From NCBI GenBank assembly GCA_003118195.1, contig BEXV01000876.1, positions 65,552 to 80,634 on the forward strand: 15,083 bases of DNA. Direction: 5' to 3'. Source of the stretch: Hemicentrotus pulcherrimus. Taxonomy: Eukaryota > Echinodermata > Echinoidea > Camarodonta > Strongylocentrotidae. This document shows, one piece after another, positions 1 through 7,770 of this stretch (its first letter is position 1; the number at the start of each line of letters is the position of its first letter). The translations under genes and the position numbers were made by a program. The notes below the pieces were generated by a model, which made no database searches, was not told the DNA's origin, and saw nothing but the letters and a program-made list of their open reading frames with translations.

Positions 1-885
1 ACTTTACCAAGACTCGGTCAAATTTATTATGATTTTGATGACTCCAGACCCTTGCAGTGCACACCAATACTTACATGCTACATGATCAACTGTTTCTGAT
101 CCTTTTCACATCTTTTCTTTCACAATGCAATCGCATTACCAGTACTAAAGTTTAGCTTTAATATGATTGAAAAACAACACATTATTCAGTCTTCCCTGTT
201 ATCTACTTCAATCAAACATGTTCAATATTAAAGGTTTTCTAATATATTGGTATATGAAAGGGCAGCGGACTGGTGTCGAACCAAGGAGGATATTACAACA
301 GAACTACAAAGTCATATTCGAACGAAGTAAATATCTCTATTTCCAAACTTAATATATATTTTAACCAACTTTGAAAAAATGCATAAGCTACTGTGGTGAT
401 ACCAGACATGGCAACGTCATACAAGTCCACTTGCCTGAAAGTCAGTCACTACAAAAGAAAAAAAGAAAAAGAAAAACAACAACTCTATTAAAACCATATA
501 GTTGACGCCTGCACTGCGATTGTTTACAAGCAAGTGATGAACACTGAATTGAAAATAATATTCAGCGTTGAGTCATTGGAGCAACCCACCTGCACAACAA
601 CATTTCAAGGAAAAATATGGGATGCATTGTTGTAGAACTTTCTAGTGCAGCACGATATCCTTATTATAGTAGTACCTCATTTTAATCGATTTTGTGTGAA
701 TGATATCATTCCCAGGTTTGAAGTTCAAAATTTATACAGAAAAGGTCTTCGTGAGTCATCTTTAAATTCCGTGTCAGGACTTTGAAATTAGACTTGATAT
801 CTCCTCCAAACTTAATCATGTTTTTTTTTTTCCTGTTAGCTAGCCTCTTTCAGGTATGATTTTCAGTTGAGCGCATCAAGCCCGA
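1..885. other. AT-rich non-coding stretch
   Basis: No gene is recognisable on either strand. There is an A-rich tract at about 452-477 and a poly-T run near 821-832. A perfect match to the Pol III B-box consensus lies on the minus strand at 272-282 (GGTTCGACACC), but no matching A box or tRNA cloverleaf surrounds it. The open frame at 167-352 has no coding character: it is rich in Asn, Phe, Tyr and Leu, as chance AT-rich frames are. Confidence 0.6.
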
Positions 886-889
886 TCAT

Positions 890-1350
890 CCATAGTTTGT
901 CGTAATCGAAGTTGCCACACCTCGCAAGGGCATATCCCTTTTCAAGTCATTTATTGATCTTCGCCATAACACCTCTCGACAATGATCTTGTGGTAGTCAA
1001 CAGGAAGTGCTGAAGCCGGCCGAAGGCATCGTTTCCGTTCCTTTCATTCAGACCATGTCCGCCAGAGCGTGTTCTAACGCAACACCAGGTCAACTCGACT
1101 ACCAGAAGATCCCGTTGTCCAGGTTTTGGCTCTGTATTTCGTTAATTAAGGATATTAAGCTGGATTTTGCCACTTTGATAGCAATCAATACCATGGCCCC
1201 GTTAGTCTTTTCCTACCTGGTTACCTATACACGCGATTGTTATTTCGCTATCTCTTCGAAAAACAAACTAAGAATCAGCTCGTGTGAGACGAAATCCTCA
1301 TCAATTAAGGTCATAAACCCGTACTCGCAGACGGGATATAGTACTCTGTA
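890..1350. other. Balanced-GC block with a 121-codon open frame; possible regulatory element or exon
   Basis: GC rises to about 50% at 1021-1140, against roughly 35% around it. On the plus strand a frame is open from 986 to the stop at 1349-1351. Its first ATG is at about 1055 (context gaccATGtcc), giving about 98 residues. The conceptual protein has no signal peptide, repeat or domain I recognise, so I do not assign a product. The second half (1140-1345) is dense in AT-core homeodomain-type sites such as gTTAATTAAgg near 1142 and AATCAATA near 1184. An ultraconserved-type non-coding element or enhancer is at least as likely as an exon. Confidence 0.3.
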
Positions 1351-1351
1351 A

Positions 1352-1889
1352 TTTCTATAGCTTTCTTCATTTGCTTTGAATATCTTGAAATGAACCGTAG
1401 CATACGCTATAGACATGAGAAAAGATATTTTTTCAAAAAGTAGTTATGATTAAAAAAGAAAGACAATAAAACCTGTGTTGAAAAATCAGGAGATTGGCAA
1501 AATTTCATTTTTGTGTTGTTTTCCCTTGACAATACAAATGTAAATGTATCTTATATTTTGTGTTGGCCTATTACTAGTTGTAGTACTAGTAGCTCACTTT
1601 GCGGCCTAATTGTAAAGAACGTATTAAACATTCAGAGAAGAAAGACTTCAAAATAATTTCGTTCAACGGGAATCTAGCGAATGCCATACATATCGTCCAT
1701 GATTTGAAATATATGATAATTTAGATACGAGATTATGATGCTATTACATTCAGAGTTATACGATGTACTGTTATAAAGTAGCCATGCCAATGTGACATGA
1801 GAACCATTCAAACCCAGATTCTCACAATACACCTTCCCTTTAAAGAAACGGACGTAATTCTCCTATACCATGCATTCGATGCAGTGGGT
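1352..1889. other. AT-rich non-coding stretch
   Basis: I see no gene or RNA here. The only local structure is a cluster of ACTAGT motifs at about 1573-1592, which forms a short imperfect palindrome. Confidence 0.5.
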
Positions 1890-2280
1890 CAAAGATCGAC
1901 CATTCGGGAAGCAGGTGGCTCAATATTAGGGTCATGACGTCAAAATACCAGCTCGCTGATTCAATTGCAATCATAATCATTTTACCTTCAATCACTAATT
2001 GCATAAAGCATCGATTGACAATGTCTTCGGGGCGCTGCGAGTCCGCCGACCCCTACGCGTCTTCTTAAGATACGACCTATAGCCTCCTCAAACGGTCAGG
2101 CACTCGCCCTTTTCACAAATTAATTCCAATTAATCCCTCCATCCTCCCGTGTTCATTAAGGTCAGAGCTATCCGTGCCATAAATAACAATGCCCCAATTT
2201 ACGCAATAGGCGCACCGCATACAGATTTATACGTAACGATGGTCTCCTCAGAGACGTTGAGAATATCGCGGGTAGGTGGT
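1890..2280. promoter_or_regulatory. Possible cis-regulatory block with a perfect CRE
   Basis: The block contains a full palindromic CRE, TGACGTCA, at 1935-1942, the CREB/ATF binding consensus. It also holds a GC-richer core at about 2029-2110, an ATCGAT-type site near 2011, and a TTAATCC core near 2128-2135 that fits K50 (Otx/bicoid-type) homeodomain proteins. Its even composition sets it off from the AT-rich flanks. These motifs are seen directly. A regulatory role is inference, because single sites occur by chance. No coding frame of note is present. Confidence 0.25.
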
Positions 2281-2869
2281 GCGCGTATATCATTATGAAG
2301 AATATCGTGATCTACTTTTTTGTGGCAGTGTAACAAATAACAATTTCATAATCTATGCTTACAATTTAAATTTATCTGCCAGTGAAGACTGTCTTTTCAG
2401 CATAGACGTTGGTAATCTGTGGGTAGATTATAATGATTTACATACATATTATGGAATGTGTGTCTACAAATGCATTTGCATCAGCATGATTAAGTAATAT
2501 TAAACTCGATTCAATTAAGCATTCCAATGTGTTTCCTTTATACTGTAATGTACCTTGAAGTATGAAAAATGTAACAGTTGTTTGTCGAAAGAAATGTTGC
2601 CGTGACCTCATCACGATTATGTACACAAATCGCATGCGCGCTGTCATTCTATGCATGACCAGAATGATTGATTATCCAGTAAAACAATCAATTGGTCTAA
2701 TTTTTGTATCTATGATTTATCGTTTACTTTCTTTTCCTTTTTAACATATATAGTTTGACCTCCTTTGAGCCTGAAGTTTCGAGAAGAAAAAAAAATATGC
2801 TGTGACATTCCTTTCATTGGTTAGGACAAACAAAAAACTCGAGAGATAGCTTTATATTGGTAATGATAG
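2281..2869. other. AT-rich non-coding stretch
   Basis: The frames here (2276-2497 plus, 2438-2656 minus, 2562-2744 plus) overlap one another and have low-complexity composition, so none is called. A perfect POU octamer (ATTTGCAT) sits at 2474-2481 and an NRF1-like GCATGCGC at about 2632-2639. Neither is supported by context. Confidence 0.45.
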
Positions 2870-2956
2870 AGGGTTCTAGTCTGAAAGCGTCCATGTGAGG
2901 CACATTGACACTCCTGGCGCTCAGGGCATCATCCAAGTTATCATTCAACCGGCTAA
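2870..2956 (-). repeat. Possible distal (tail) part of the split minus-strand SINE
   Basis: Read on the minus strand, this stretch contains a GAGCGCC block followed by GTGTCAAT and GGACGC-type words, which resemble SINE tail modules as I recall them. It abuts the left end of the GC-rich foldback element, while a clearer SINE body abuts the right end. The simplest reading is one SINE interrupted by the later insertion. The match is by eye only and could be wrong. Confidence 0.3.
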
Positions 2957-3284
2957 TGCTATGGTCACATTACCCTTAAGTAGCCTGCTCGACGGCCGAG
3001 CGGCGAGTTTCTAACCAATTCTGCCCGGTGGCTGCCCGGTCACCGAGCGGCGGCCGCCCAGGCACCGCTCGTTTTTAGGGCATCGCTCGGTCGCCGCTGA
3101 AGTATAGCGCGGAGTTAAAATTTGGGCGGCGCCTGCTCACTTTTCACTCGCCGCCCAAAATACGCTCGGTGCCTGGGCGGTCACCGCCCGGGCACCGACC
3201 TAATCGCTGGGCGATGCCTAATTCCAGCAGCGAACGAGCAGGCTACTGATCGGTCGGTCGCTGCGCTGATTTGTGACCATAGCT
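2957..3284. mobile_element. GC-rich foldback (MITE-like) element, 328 bp
   Basis: The ends form an inverted repeat: TGCTATGGTCAC at 2957-2968 pairs with the complement of GTGACCATAGCT at 3273-3284 (11 of 12 bases). Nested inside are a perfect 13-bp inverted pair (2979-2991 with 3235-3247), a perfect 14-bp pair (3054-3067 with 3167-3180) and a local 10-bp hairpin (3121-3130 with 3150-3159). All but the last share a centre near 3115. Flanks are CTAA (2953-2956) and TTAA (3285-3288), which fits a decayed TTAA target duplication as made by piggyBac or Kolobok-type transposases. The element is far richer in GC than its surroundings, with repeated GCCCGG/CACCG words. No transposase is encoded, so it would be non-autonomous. 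The 63-codon frame inside it is an artefact of the repeats. Confidence 0.72.
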
Positions 3285-3445
3285 TTAAGCACGGTAGCTA
3301 TTGCAGCGCTTGAGCATTGAAATGAATAATTCTTGCTAGGTACTCATTTACTTCACCTGGGTTAAGTGTGGCAAATATAGATTAGTGACTTGCCAAAGGA
3401 CATCAGTGCCGCGGCAGGGAAACGAACCACATACCCTGTGGTTCA
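3285..3445 (-). repeat. tRNA-derived SINE fragment (head and body)
   Basis: On the minus strand, 3428-3418 reads GGTTCGTTTCC, one mismatch from the Pol III B box GGTTCGANNCC. It is followed by GATGTCCTTTGGCAAG (3404-3389), a CCACACTTAACCCAGGTG-type block and a GAGTACC block. This order of head and body modules resembles tRNA-derived SINEs of marine invertebrates as I remember them. The upstream A box is not convincing, so the head is degraded or incomplete. The fragment ends at the TTAA beside the GC-rich foldback element. Confidence 0.55.
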
Positions 3446-3987
3446 CAGCTCCCTGTCTTAAAAATAACCTACCTGTAGATTTGTCATTCCCTTGTTTAAT
3501 GGTAAACCCTGTGTTCACAAAACTTCCCATCATAACATGTCATATTATGACACTTTATTATAAACTCAATGACTGATCATTCAACATTGCCAGTAGTGTT
3601 TGACCAAGAGAAAGGTAGAAAATTAGATACGTTTTTCTGTTTTTTATTGGTCTATAATCCATGAATTAATCCCATGCAAATATCTTGGTAGGTGTGCAAC
3701 CGCCACGTGATCCAATATCCTTTTATATTCTAGTCACAACTTTCGTTACCTATACATTATTGTAACCATTATTTTGTTATTGCTGTGAACCATGTCGTCT
3801 CCTTTCGTTACTCATACACCTATAAAATACAGCTTTAACTTCAATGCTCAGCTTAAAATATTGACTTTGACATAAGCTGAAAGTAAGGTCCGATGATCGA
3901 TGATACGCCAGATAATAAACATACCAATGCAATTCAAATACAAAGAAATATAAGCGGGTGAACTCAGCATGAATGCGTAATTTGATA
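3446..3987. other. AT-rich non-coding stretch
   Basis: I see no gene, RNA or clear repeat here. The overlapping frames at 3348-3533 (minus) and 3385-3576 (plus) are shadows of the SINE and its flank. Confidence 0.5.
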
Positions 3988-4146
3988 TGAAATGGAGTAA
4001 CGTATCAAAGCAGTCGTCACGGCCCGAGCCAATCTCTCTGCGACGCGTACTCTTCGTGGCCCGGGGGCGGCAGGGGTCTCCATGCAGGAGGTTGGATCCT
4101 AATTGCTTCTCGCCCGGGGTATCAGGCTTATGTCAAGGAGTCTAAA
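3988..4146 (+). other. Short GC-rich island with a 52-codon open frame
   Basis: The core at 4021-4080 is about 72% GC and rich in CpG in an otherwise AT-rich region. It carries near-palindromic GGCCCG/CCCGGG words (for example 4022-4027 and 4060-4066). A plus-strand ATG at about 3988 opens a frame of 52 codons ending at a TAA near 4144-4146. The conceptual peptide is rich in Arg, Pro and Gly, as any GC-rich frame would be, and I recognise no domain. It could be a small CpG-rich promoter, part of an old GC-rich transposon, or an exon. The sequence alone does not decide. Confidence 0.3.
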
Positions 4147-4345
4147 ATCAATGCTCCGTAAAAAAGTAGAAGGTTTCCCCTTTTTTCGTTAGCTCTCACT
4201 CTGTCTTCATTCATGTCCAGCGCTCATATAGAAGACAAGATCCACTCGCTACCTAACCAATCACGCGCTAATAATTCTGTACAAAATTCAACTTGTAATG
4301 GTAAAGAGTACTTGTTCTTCAGGATGGCTAAAATACATTTCAAAT

Positions 4346-4348
4346 CCC

Positions 4349-4390
<42 letters not shown>
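4346..4390. repeat. C6 followed by T39 homopolymer
   Basis: Six C residues (4346-4351) are followed by an unbroken run of 39 T (4352-4390). On the minus strand this is a 39-base A tract and could be the tail of a retroposed sequence ending near 4391. No AATAAA signal or recognisable retrogene lies before it, so a simple slippage tract is equally possible. Homopolymers of this length are often wrong in length in assemblies. Confidence 0.85.
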
Positions 4391-4393
<3 letters not shown>

Positions 4394-5233
4394 TACGGAC
4401 ACATTTTTATGAAACCATGATCTAGGGTCCCTTTTACATCGTAGCATTTAGGTCTATTCAGTATGTGTTTTTAACATGAAGCTTTAAAGAGGGTCTGCTC
4501 TAGTGAGAGGAATGAACAATCCTTCAACCGGAGCGATTTACGGTTTAAAACTGTGTCGACAGCCATCTACATTAGATATGAAACAATCCGATATGCATTA
4601 CCTTGCAGTGGAGTGGAGAAGGAAAATATGGGGGGGGGGATGATTAGTACAAAATGCCTAACATTAAGTTAACGATGTCCCCGAAGATCTTTAAGCAATG
4701 CCCAACATTTACTCAAGGAATAGCTGTCCATAATGGCCGCAAACTGAGGCAATTTTCTGTCCAATAACGGTCACCTTAATAACAAATATATTCACATATA
4801 TTCTTTACTCAATATTTTTACCACCCATTTTGATCATTTTTTGACACAAGGAACAGTAGTTCAAATTTTTCTTGAACATTCCATCGTCTCTAGTGCAGAG
4901 GATATATTTTTTTAGACATCTGAAAGTTTTTTGTTGATATACAGGTTTTTAGGTCTTCAAAAGGGACAACCATCTTAAATATAAAGTGGTTTTGTATTTG
5001 GTGCGTCTAAAGATGGCTTTAACAAAAAATGTCTACGTCCTTGTTGGTATTTTTGTTTGCATAGTCAGTGACATAAGGGCTCCGTGTAGAGATCAATCTA
5101 ATAAGGTCACAAAAATTTGACACCTCACCTTTCCATCAAATGTTTAATACAGAAGGGAAACAGTAGAAACCGTGTCATCGGAAACACACCTCTCAATATA
5201 CCTGTCGACTAATTAAAGCATCGACTGATGTAG
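4391..5233. other. AT-rich non-coding stretch with a G10 run
   Basis: There is no gene or recognisable transposon. A run of ten G is at 4630-4639. Nothing else stands out by eye. Confidence 0.5.
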
Positions 5234-5476
5234 CATAATCGCCTGACTCTGAAGATCCAGTTTCCCGAAAGAGAAGACGCCAAATCGCGACGAGGTCTGC
5301 AGCAATCTCGTAAGTTAGAGCTGAAAGCAAGGCCCAGTTTTCGGGCTAAATGTGATCGATTTGAGACCCACTGTCCACACCTGCGACGCGATCGTGCCCA
5401 TCTTCATGTGCTATTCTCTTTGTTACATAGAAAAAAGTCACATGACTGTCATGTGACACTGAGTAACAGACATTGA
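5234..5476 (+). other. ATG-less open frame of 80 codons; possible exon
   Basis: After a TAG at 5231-5233 the frame stays open to a TGA at 5474-5476. The conceptual product is hydrophilic and rich in Arg, Lys, Glu and His (for example FPEREDAKSRRGLQQS near the start), unlike the Leu/Phe/Asn-rich chance frames elsewhere. GC is close to 50%. A donor-like GTAAGT is at 5310-5315 and an AG at 5259-5260, but the pyrimidine tract before that AG is poor. No known domain is recognised and no ATG is present, so at best this is an internal exon or the remnant of one. The block could also be conserved non-coding DNA. Confidence 0.2.
5437..5457. promoter_or_regulatory. Paired M-box/CLEAR-like E-box palindromes
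   Basis: GTCACATGAC (5437-5446) and its exact reverse complement GTCATGTGAC (5448-5457) stand back to back, separated by one T. Each is close to the M-box/CLEAR type recognised by MiT-family bHLH-zip factors (MITF/TFE) and USF. The whole site is also a perfect inverted repeat with 10-bp arms. The motifs are directly visible. Binding is inferred from known consensus sites. It lies 23 bp before the TTAA flank of the adjacent MITE and is not part of it. Confidence 0.45.
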
Positions 5477-5483
5477 GTATTAA

Positions 5484-5662
5484 AGCCCGTCTGCACTAGT
5501 TTGGCCAGGGGGATTATACCTTCATGCACGGTCACTGACAGGTAGTTATTTCTTTAAATCAGCTCTCAATTGAACAAGGGGATCATGGGGGACCAAGGGG
5601 CACCTATTGGGCATTTTTACTAAATAGAGGGCGCAAGGAGCTATAAGTAGTGCAGTGGGGCT
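5484..5662 (+). mobile_element. TTAA-flanked MITE, copy 1 (179 bp)
   Basis: Perfect TTAA duplications lie at 5480-5483 and 5663-5666. Terminal inverted repeats are AGCCCGTCTGCACTA (5484-5498) and the complement of TAGTGCAGTGGGGCT (5648-5662), 13 of 15 bases matching. A second copy lies in reverse orientation at 6593-6778. Shared blocks include a perfect 19-bp match (5639-5657 with the complement of 6598-6616), CAGCTCT followed by an AATT block, GGATCATGGG, and GGTCACTG. There is no coding capacity, so it is non-autonomous. TTAA targets point to a piggyBac- or Kolobok-like source transposase; which one cannot be told from this window. Confidence 0.85.
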
Positions 5663-5666
5663 TTAA

Positions 5667-5807
5667 GGTACCTCATTGATTTAGTCAATCGTGATTTGAG
5701 AAGGTATGTCGTTTGTGCAAGGTGTAGTTATTGTAATCTTCATGATCGGTATGCATACTAAGCACGTAAGAAGAAAACAGAACTGCACGTCACAACGCAT
5801 CAGATCT
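5667..5807. other. Unique spacer between two MITEs
   Basis: I see no gene or repeat in these 141 bases. Confidence 0.4.
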
Positions 5808-6107
5808 GGGGCGTGTTTCATAAATAGTTCGAAAAGTTACGCATGACTTTACAAACAACTTGTATATCAAGTGCCAGATAGGATGCCCAACATTTTTCTG
5901 ATATTTCTAATAACCTCAATTAAATTATGGCAAAAAATACACTTTGCATTAAAAATGTTTGTTATAATAGGAATGTTAATCTACATCTGCACAGTTCAAC
6001 TTAATACATAATAATCAAGAATGATTGAGCATCCCATTTGGCTTTTCATATGCAAGTCGTTCGTAAAGTCATGTGTAACTTTTCGAACAACTTATTGAAA
6101 CACCCCG
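5808..6107. mobile_element. Foldback MITE with long inverted repeats (about 300 bp)
   Basis: The left end (GGGGCGTGTTTCATAAA from 5808) and right end (…TTGAAACACCCCG to 6107) are inverted copies. The best arm pairs 5827-5851 with the complement of 6064-6088: GTTCGAAAAGTTAC is perfect and the following CATGACTTTAC differs only at the joining base. Further in, 5874-5890 pairs with 6025-6041 (14 of 17). The whole element can therefore fold into one long imperfect hairpin with an AT-rich loop. GTTTCATAAA-type ends are common in marine invertebrate MITEs as I recall. I could not find a clean target-site duplication, partly because the right flank is a run of C. Confidence 0.75.
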
Positions 6108-6592
6108 CCCCCCCCGATGGAGTTATGCTAACGGCAGACTCTGAGTAATGTGAAACGCATTGAATGATATAACATTATGAAGGGCTCTAGGAATATTTCC
6201 ACCCGATTCCTAACACGGATGATAACAAGTTGTGTTAAGTATCTCATCGAATTTCAATGCCAACTTGGAAGGCATTATACACGAAATGTTTATTGTCATG
6301 AAGCGTAACTGGATTGTTGATATCAAGTATGAGTGTTTACATAATGCATTAAGCATTTAGGAATCGATCTCATGAATCTAACTTCATTCTGTAATAATGA
6401 TTAATCAAGGTACCAGTATTTACACATTGATCATTCAGCATTTACCTAAGAGTGGTTGGGTGAAGATGAAATAAAACACTGCTCTCCACAACCCTCATTT
6501 CAACGCGGACATAGACCATTGTCACCAAAACCGTTCCCGAAGGCCAGGGGAGTATTTCACAACGAATAAGATCAACTTTAAGTTGGACTTAA
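6108..6592. other. AT-rich non-coding stretch
   Basis: I see no gene. The segment 6547-6588 (ggggagtatttcac, then agatcaactttaagttggac) has the look of one end of a further MITE into which copy 2 of the TTAA MITE inserted, but I could not find its other end. Confidence 0.4.
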
Positions 6593-6778
6593 AGCCACAC
6601 TGCACTACTTATAGCTACTTGCGCCATCTATATAACAAACGATGCATAATCGGTGACCATTGGTACCCATGATCCTCTTTTTCTTATGTTAATTAAGAGC
6701 TGATTTGATGAGATAACCACATGTCCAGTGACCTTGCAGGTAAGTCTAATCCCTCCTGTTTACTAGTATTGATGGGCT
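6593..6778 (-). mobile_element. TTAA-flanked MITE, copy 2, inverted (186 bp)
   Basis: TTAA flanks lie at 6589-6592 and 6779-6782. Read on the minus strand it starts AGCCCATCAATACTAGT and ends TAGTGCAGTGTGGCT, matching copy 1 at both ends. The order of internal blocks is the same: GGTCACTG, AAATCAGCTCT, AGGATCATGGG, GGCGCAAG, AGCTATAAGTAGTGCAGTG. Small indels account for the 7-bp length difference. Having both TTAA copies intact and the same internal order shows a real mobile family rather than local palindrome chance. Confidence 0.85.
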
Positions 6779-6894
6779 TTAAGTATTTCAAGAATCATAA
6801 ACATTCATTTATAGGAAAAAACCGGGGGAGGGGGTGATTTGAAGTTGTTTTTCTTTTGTTTTATTTGAAAAAAAAATCCAGAGATAGAGGGAGA

Positions 6895-7160
6895 GGTCGC
6901 AGGAGACTTGAGATGGCTCAGTAGACAGCAGTGGTCCTCGGTTCGAGACCAAAAACATTCACTAGTGCCCTTTGGTATAAAGGTATTAAAAAATTCTCAT
7001 AACCAAGTCCCTCTGAGAGGATTTAAAGCCATAGGTCACATGGTTACTTATTTTAAAGCATACACTTGCTTACTTAGCATTACTTCATTACAGTGTGCTA
7101 AAGCATTGAAGACAATTAAAGCCGATACATATTTTGTGTCTGCATGCTATGCAAATACAT
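6895..7160 (+). repeat. tRNA-derived SINE with A and B boxes
   Basis: TGGCTCAGTAG at 6914-6924 fits the Pol III A box (TRGYNNARNNG), and GGTTCGAGACC at 6940-6950 is a perfect B box. The 15-bp gap between them is shorter than in a real tRNA, so the tRNA part has lost bases and this is not a tRNA gene. The body that follows includes GCCCTTTGGTATAAAGG, AAGTCCCTCTGAGAGGA and TTAAAGCCATAGGTCACATGG. Similar blocks occur in echinoderm-type SINEs as I remember them. The 3' limit is uncertain. The 89-codon frame at 6908-7177 simply runs through the SINE and is not called. Confidence 0.7.
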
Positions 7161-7360
7161 ATCGGATATTAGTGTAACTATAATCCGAAGTACATGTAGG
7201 TCAGTTGAAATACATAAAGATAACCTAGTTTTCGTATCTTTTAGCCAATTTCAAATCTAATTTTTTTTTTCAATGAAAAGTCGGTGAACACTATACACAA
7301 AAAAAGCAAGACAAATAGAAGAAATAGAGCAGAAGTCTCCAAACTCTTTCTCTTCCAACC
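7161..7360. other. AT-rich spacer
   Basis: I see no gene. There is a T10 run at 7261-7270. Confidence 0.4.
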
Positions 7361-7409
7361 TGTTTCCGATAACCATGTGATGCCAGAAGCGGGGATGTAG
7401 AAACAGGTT
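7357..7409. repeat. Inverted repeat with 10-bp arms
   Basis: AACCTGTTTC (7357-7366) pairs exactly with GAAACAGGTT (7400-7409), with a 33-bp loop. It may be chance or the end of a small element. Confidence 0.5.
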
Positions 7410-7528
7410 ACTAATTGAAAGAAAACGCCGGGTGTTTTTACAAGGCAGGTGATGCCTTCATATTCTCGATTCGCCACACTGGCAATCCAGAGTCCGGAGC
7501 CGATGAAATGGGAGCGCCGACTAAGTAA
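7361..7528 (-). other. Weak exon-like segment on the minus strand
   Basis: An open frame runs on the minus strand from 7582 to 7241. Its centre has higher GC and less AT-biased codons than its surroundings (…LWIASVANREYEGITCLVK…). On the minus strand a pyrimidine-rich stretch ending TTGCTTTTACTTAG precedes 7528 and would make a fair acceptor. A donor could be CAG|GTTGGA near 7360. Past that point the frame runs into a hydrophobic stretch (ALFLLFVLLFLCIVF) encoded by AT-rich DNA. I recognise no family, and the start at 7582 is GTG, not ATG. Confidence 0.15.
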
Positions 7529-7689
7529 AAGCAATTGTTTGCTGGCACCTGTGCAAGTACAAGATGCAGATCTCAAGTTCACGGATTTTGATCCCGAGAG
7601 GGAAGTAATATATCTGTAATACGAAGGGGAGATAATGAAGAAAAGGCAAATAGATAGAAGACGTAAATGTGTATGCCAACGTTATTTGC

Positions 7690-7770
7690 AGGAGCATCTT
7701 GGTGACGGTTCCTGAATCTCATGCATAAGGTCCGAGGTTCGATCCTATAGCTCGGTGCGTATAGTTGAGG
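7690..7770 (+). repeat. Degenerate tRNA-like or SINE-head fragment
   Basis: GGTTCGATCCT at about 7735-7745 is one base from the B-box consensus and is preceded by a TTGGTGACGGTT stretch resembling a D-arm. No complete acceptor stem or cloverleaf forms, so this is at most an old SINE head or a tRNA pseudogene. Confidence 0.25.

Noticed and set aside
262..330. Minus-strand tRNA suggested by a perfect B box at 272-282
   Set aside because: No A box at the right distance and no acceptor stem pairing, so not a tRNA gene.
167..352. 61-codon plus-strand open frame
   Set aside because: AT-rich chance composition, no domain, no splice or promoter context.
3122..3313. 63-codon frame in the GC-rich element
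   Set aside because: It lies in nested inverted repeats lacking stops because of GC content, and it crosses the element end.
4213..4425. 70-codon frame ending in poly-Phe
   Set aside because: The poly-Phe is just the T39 homopolymer.
6908..7177. 89-codon frame
   Set aside because: It runs through the tRNA-derived SINE, including both Pol III boxes.
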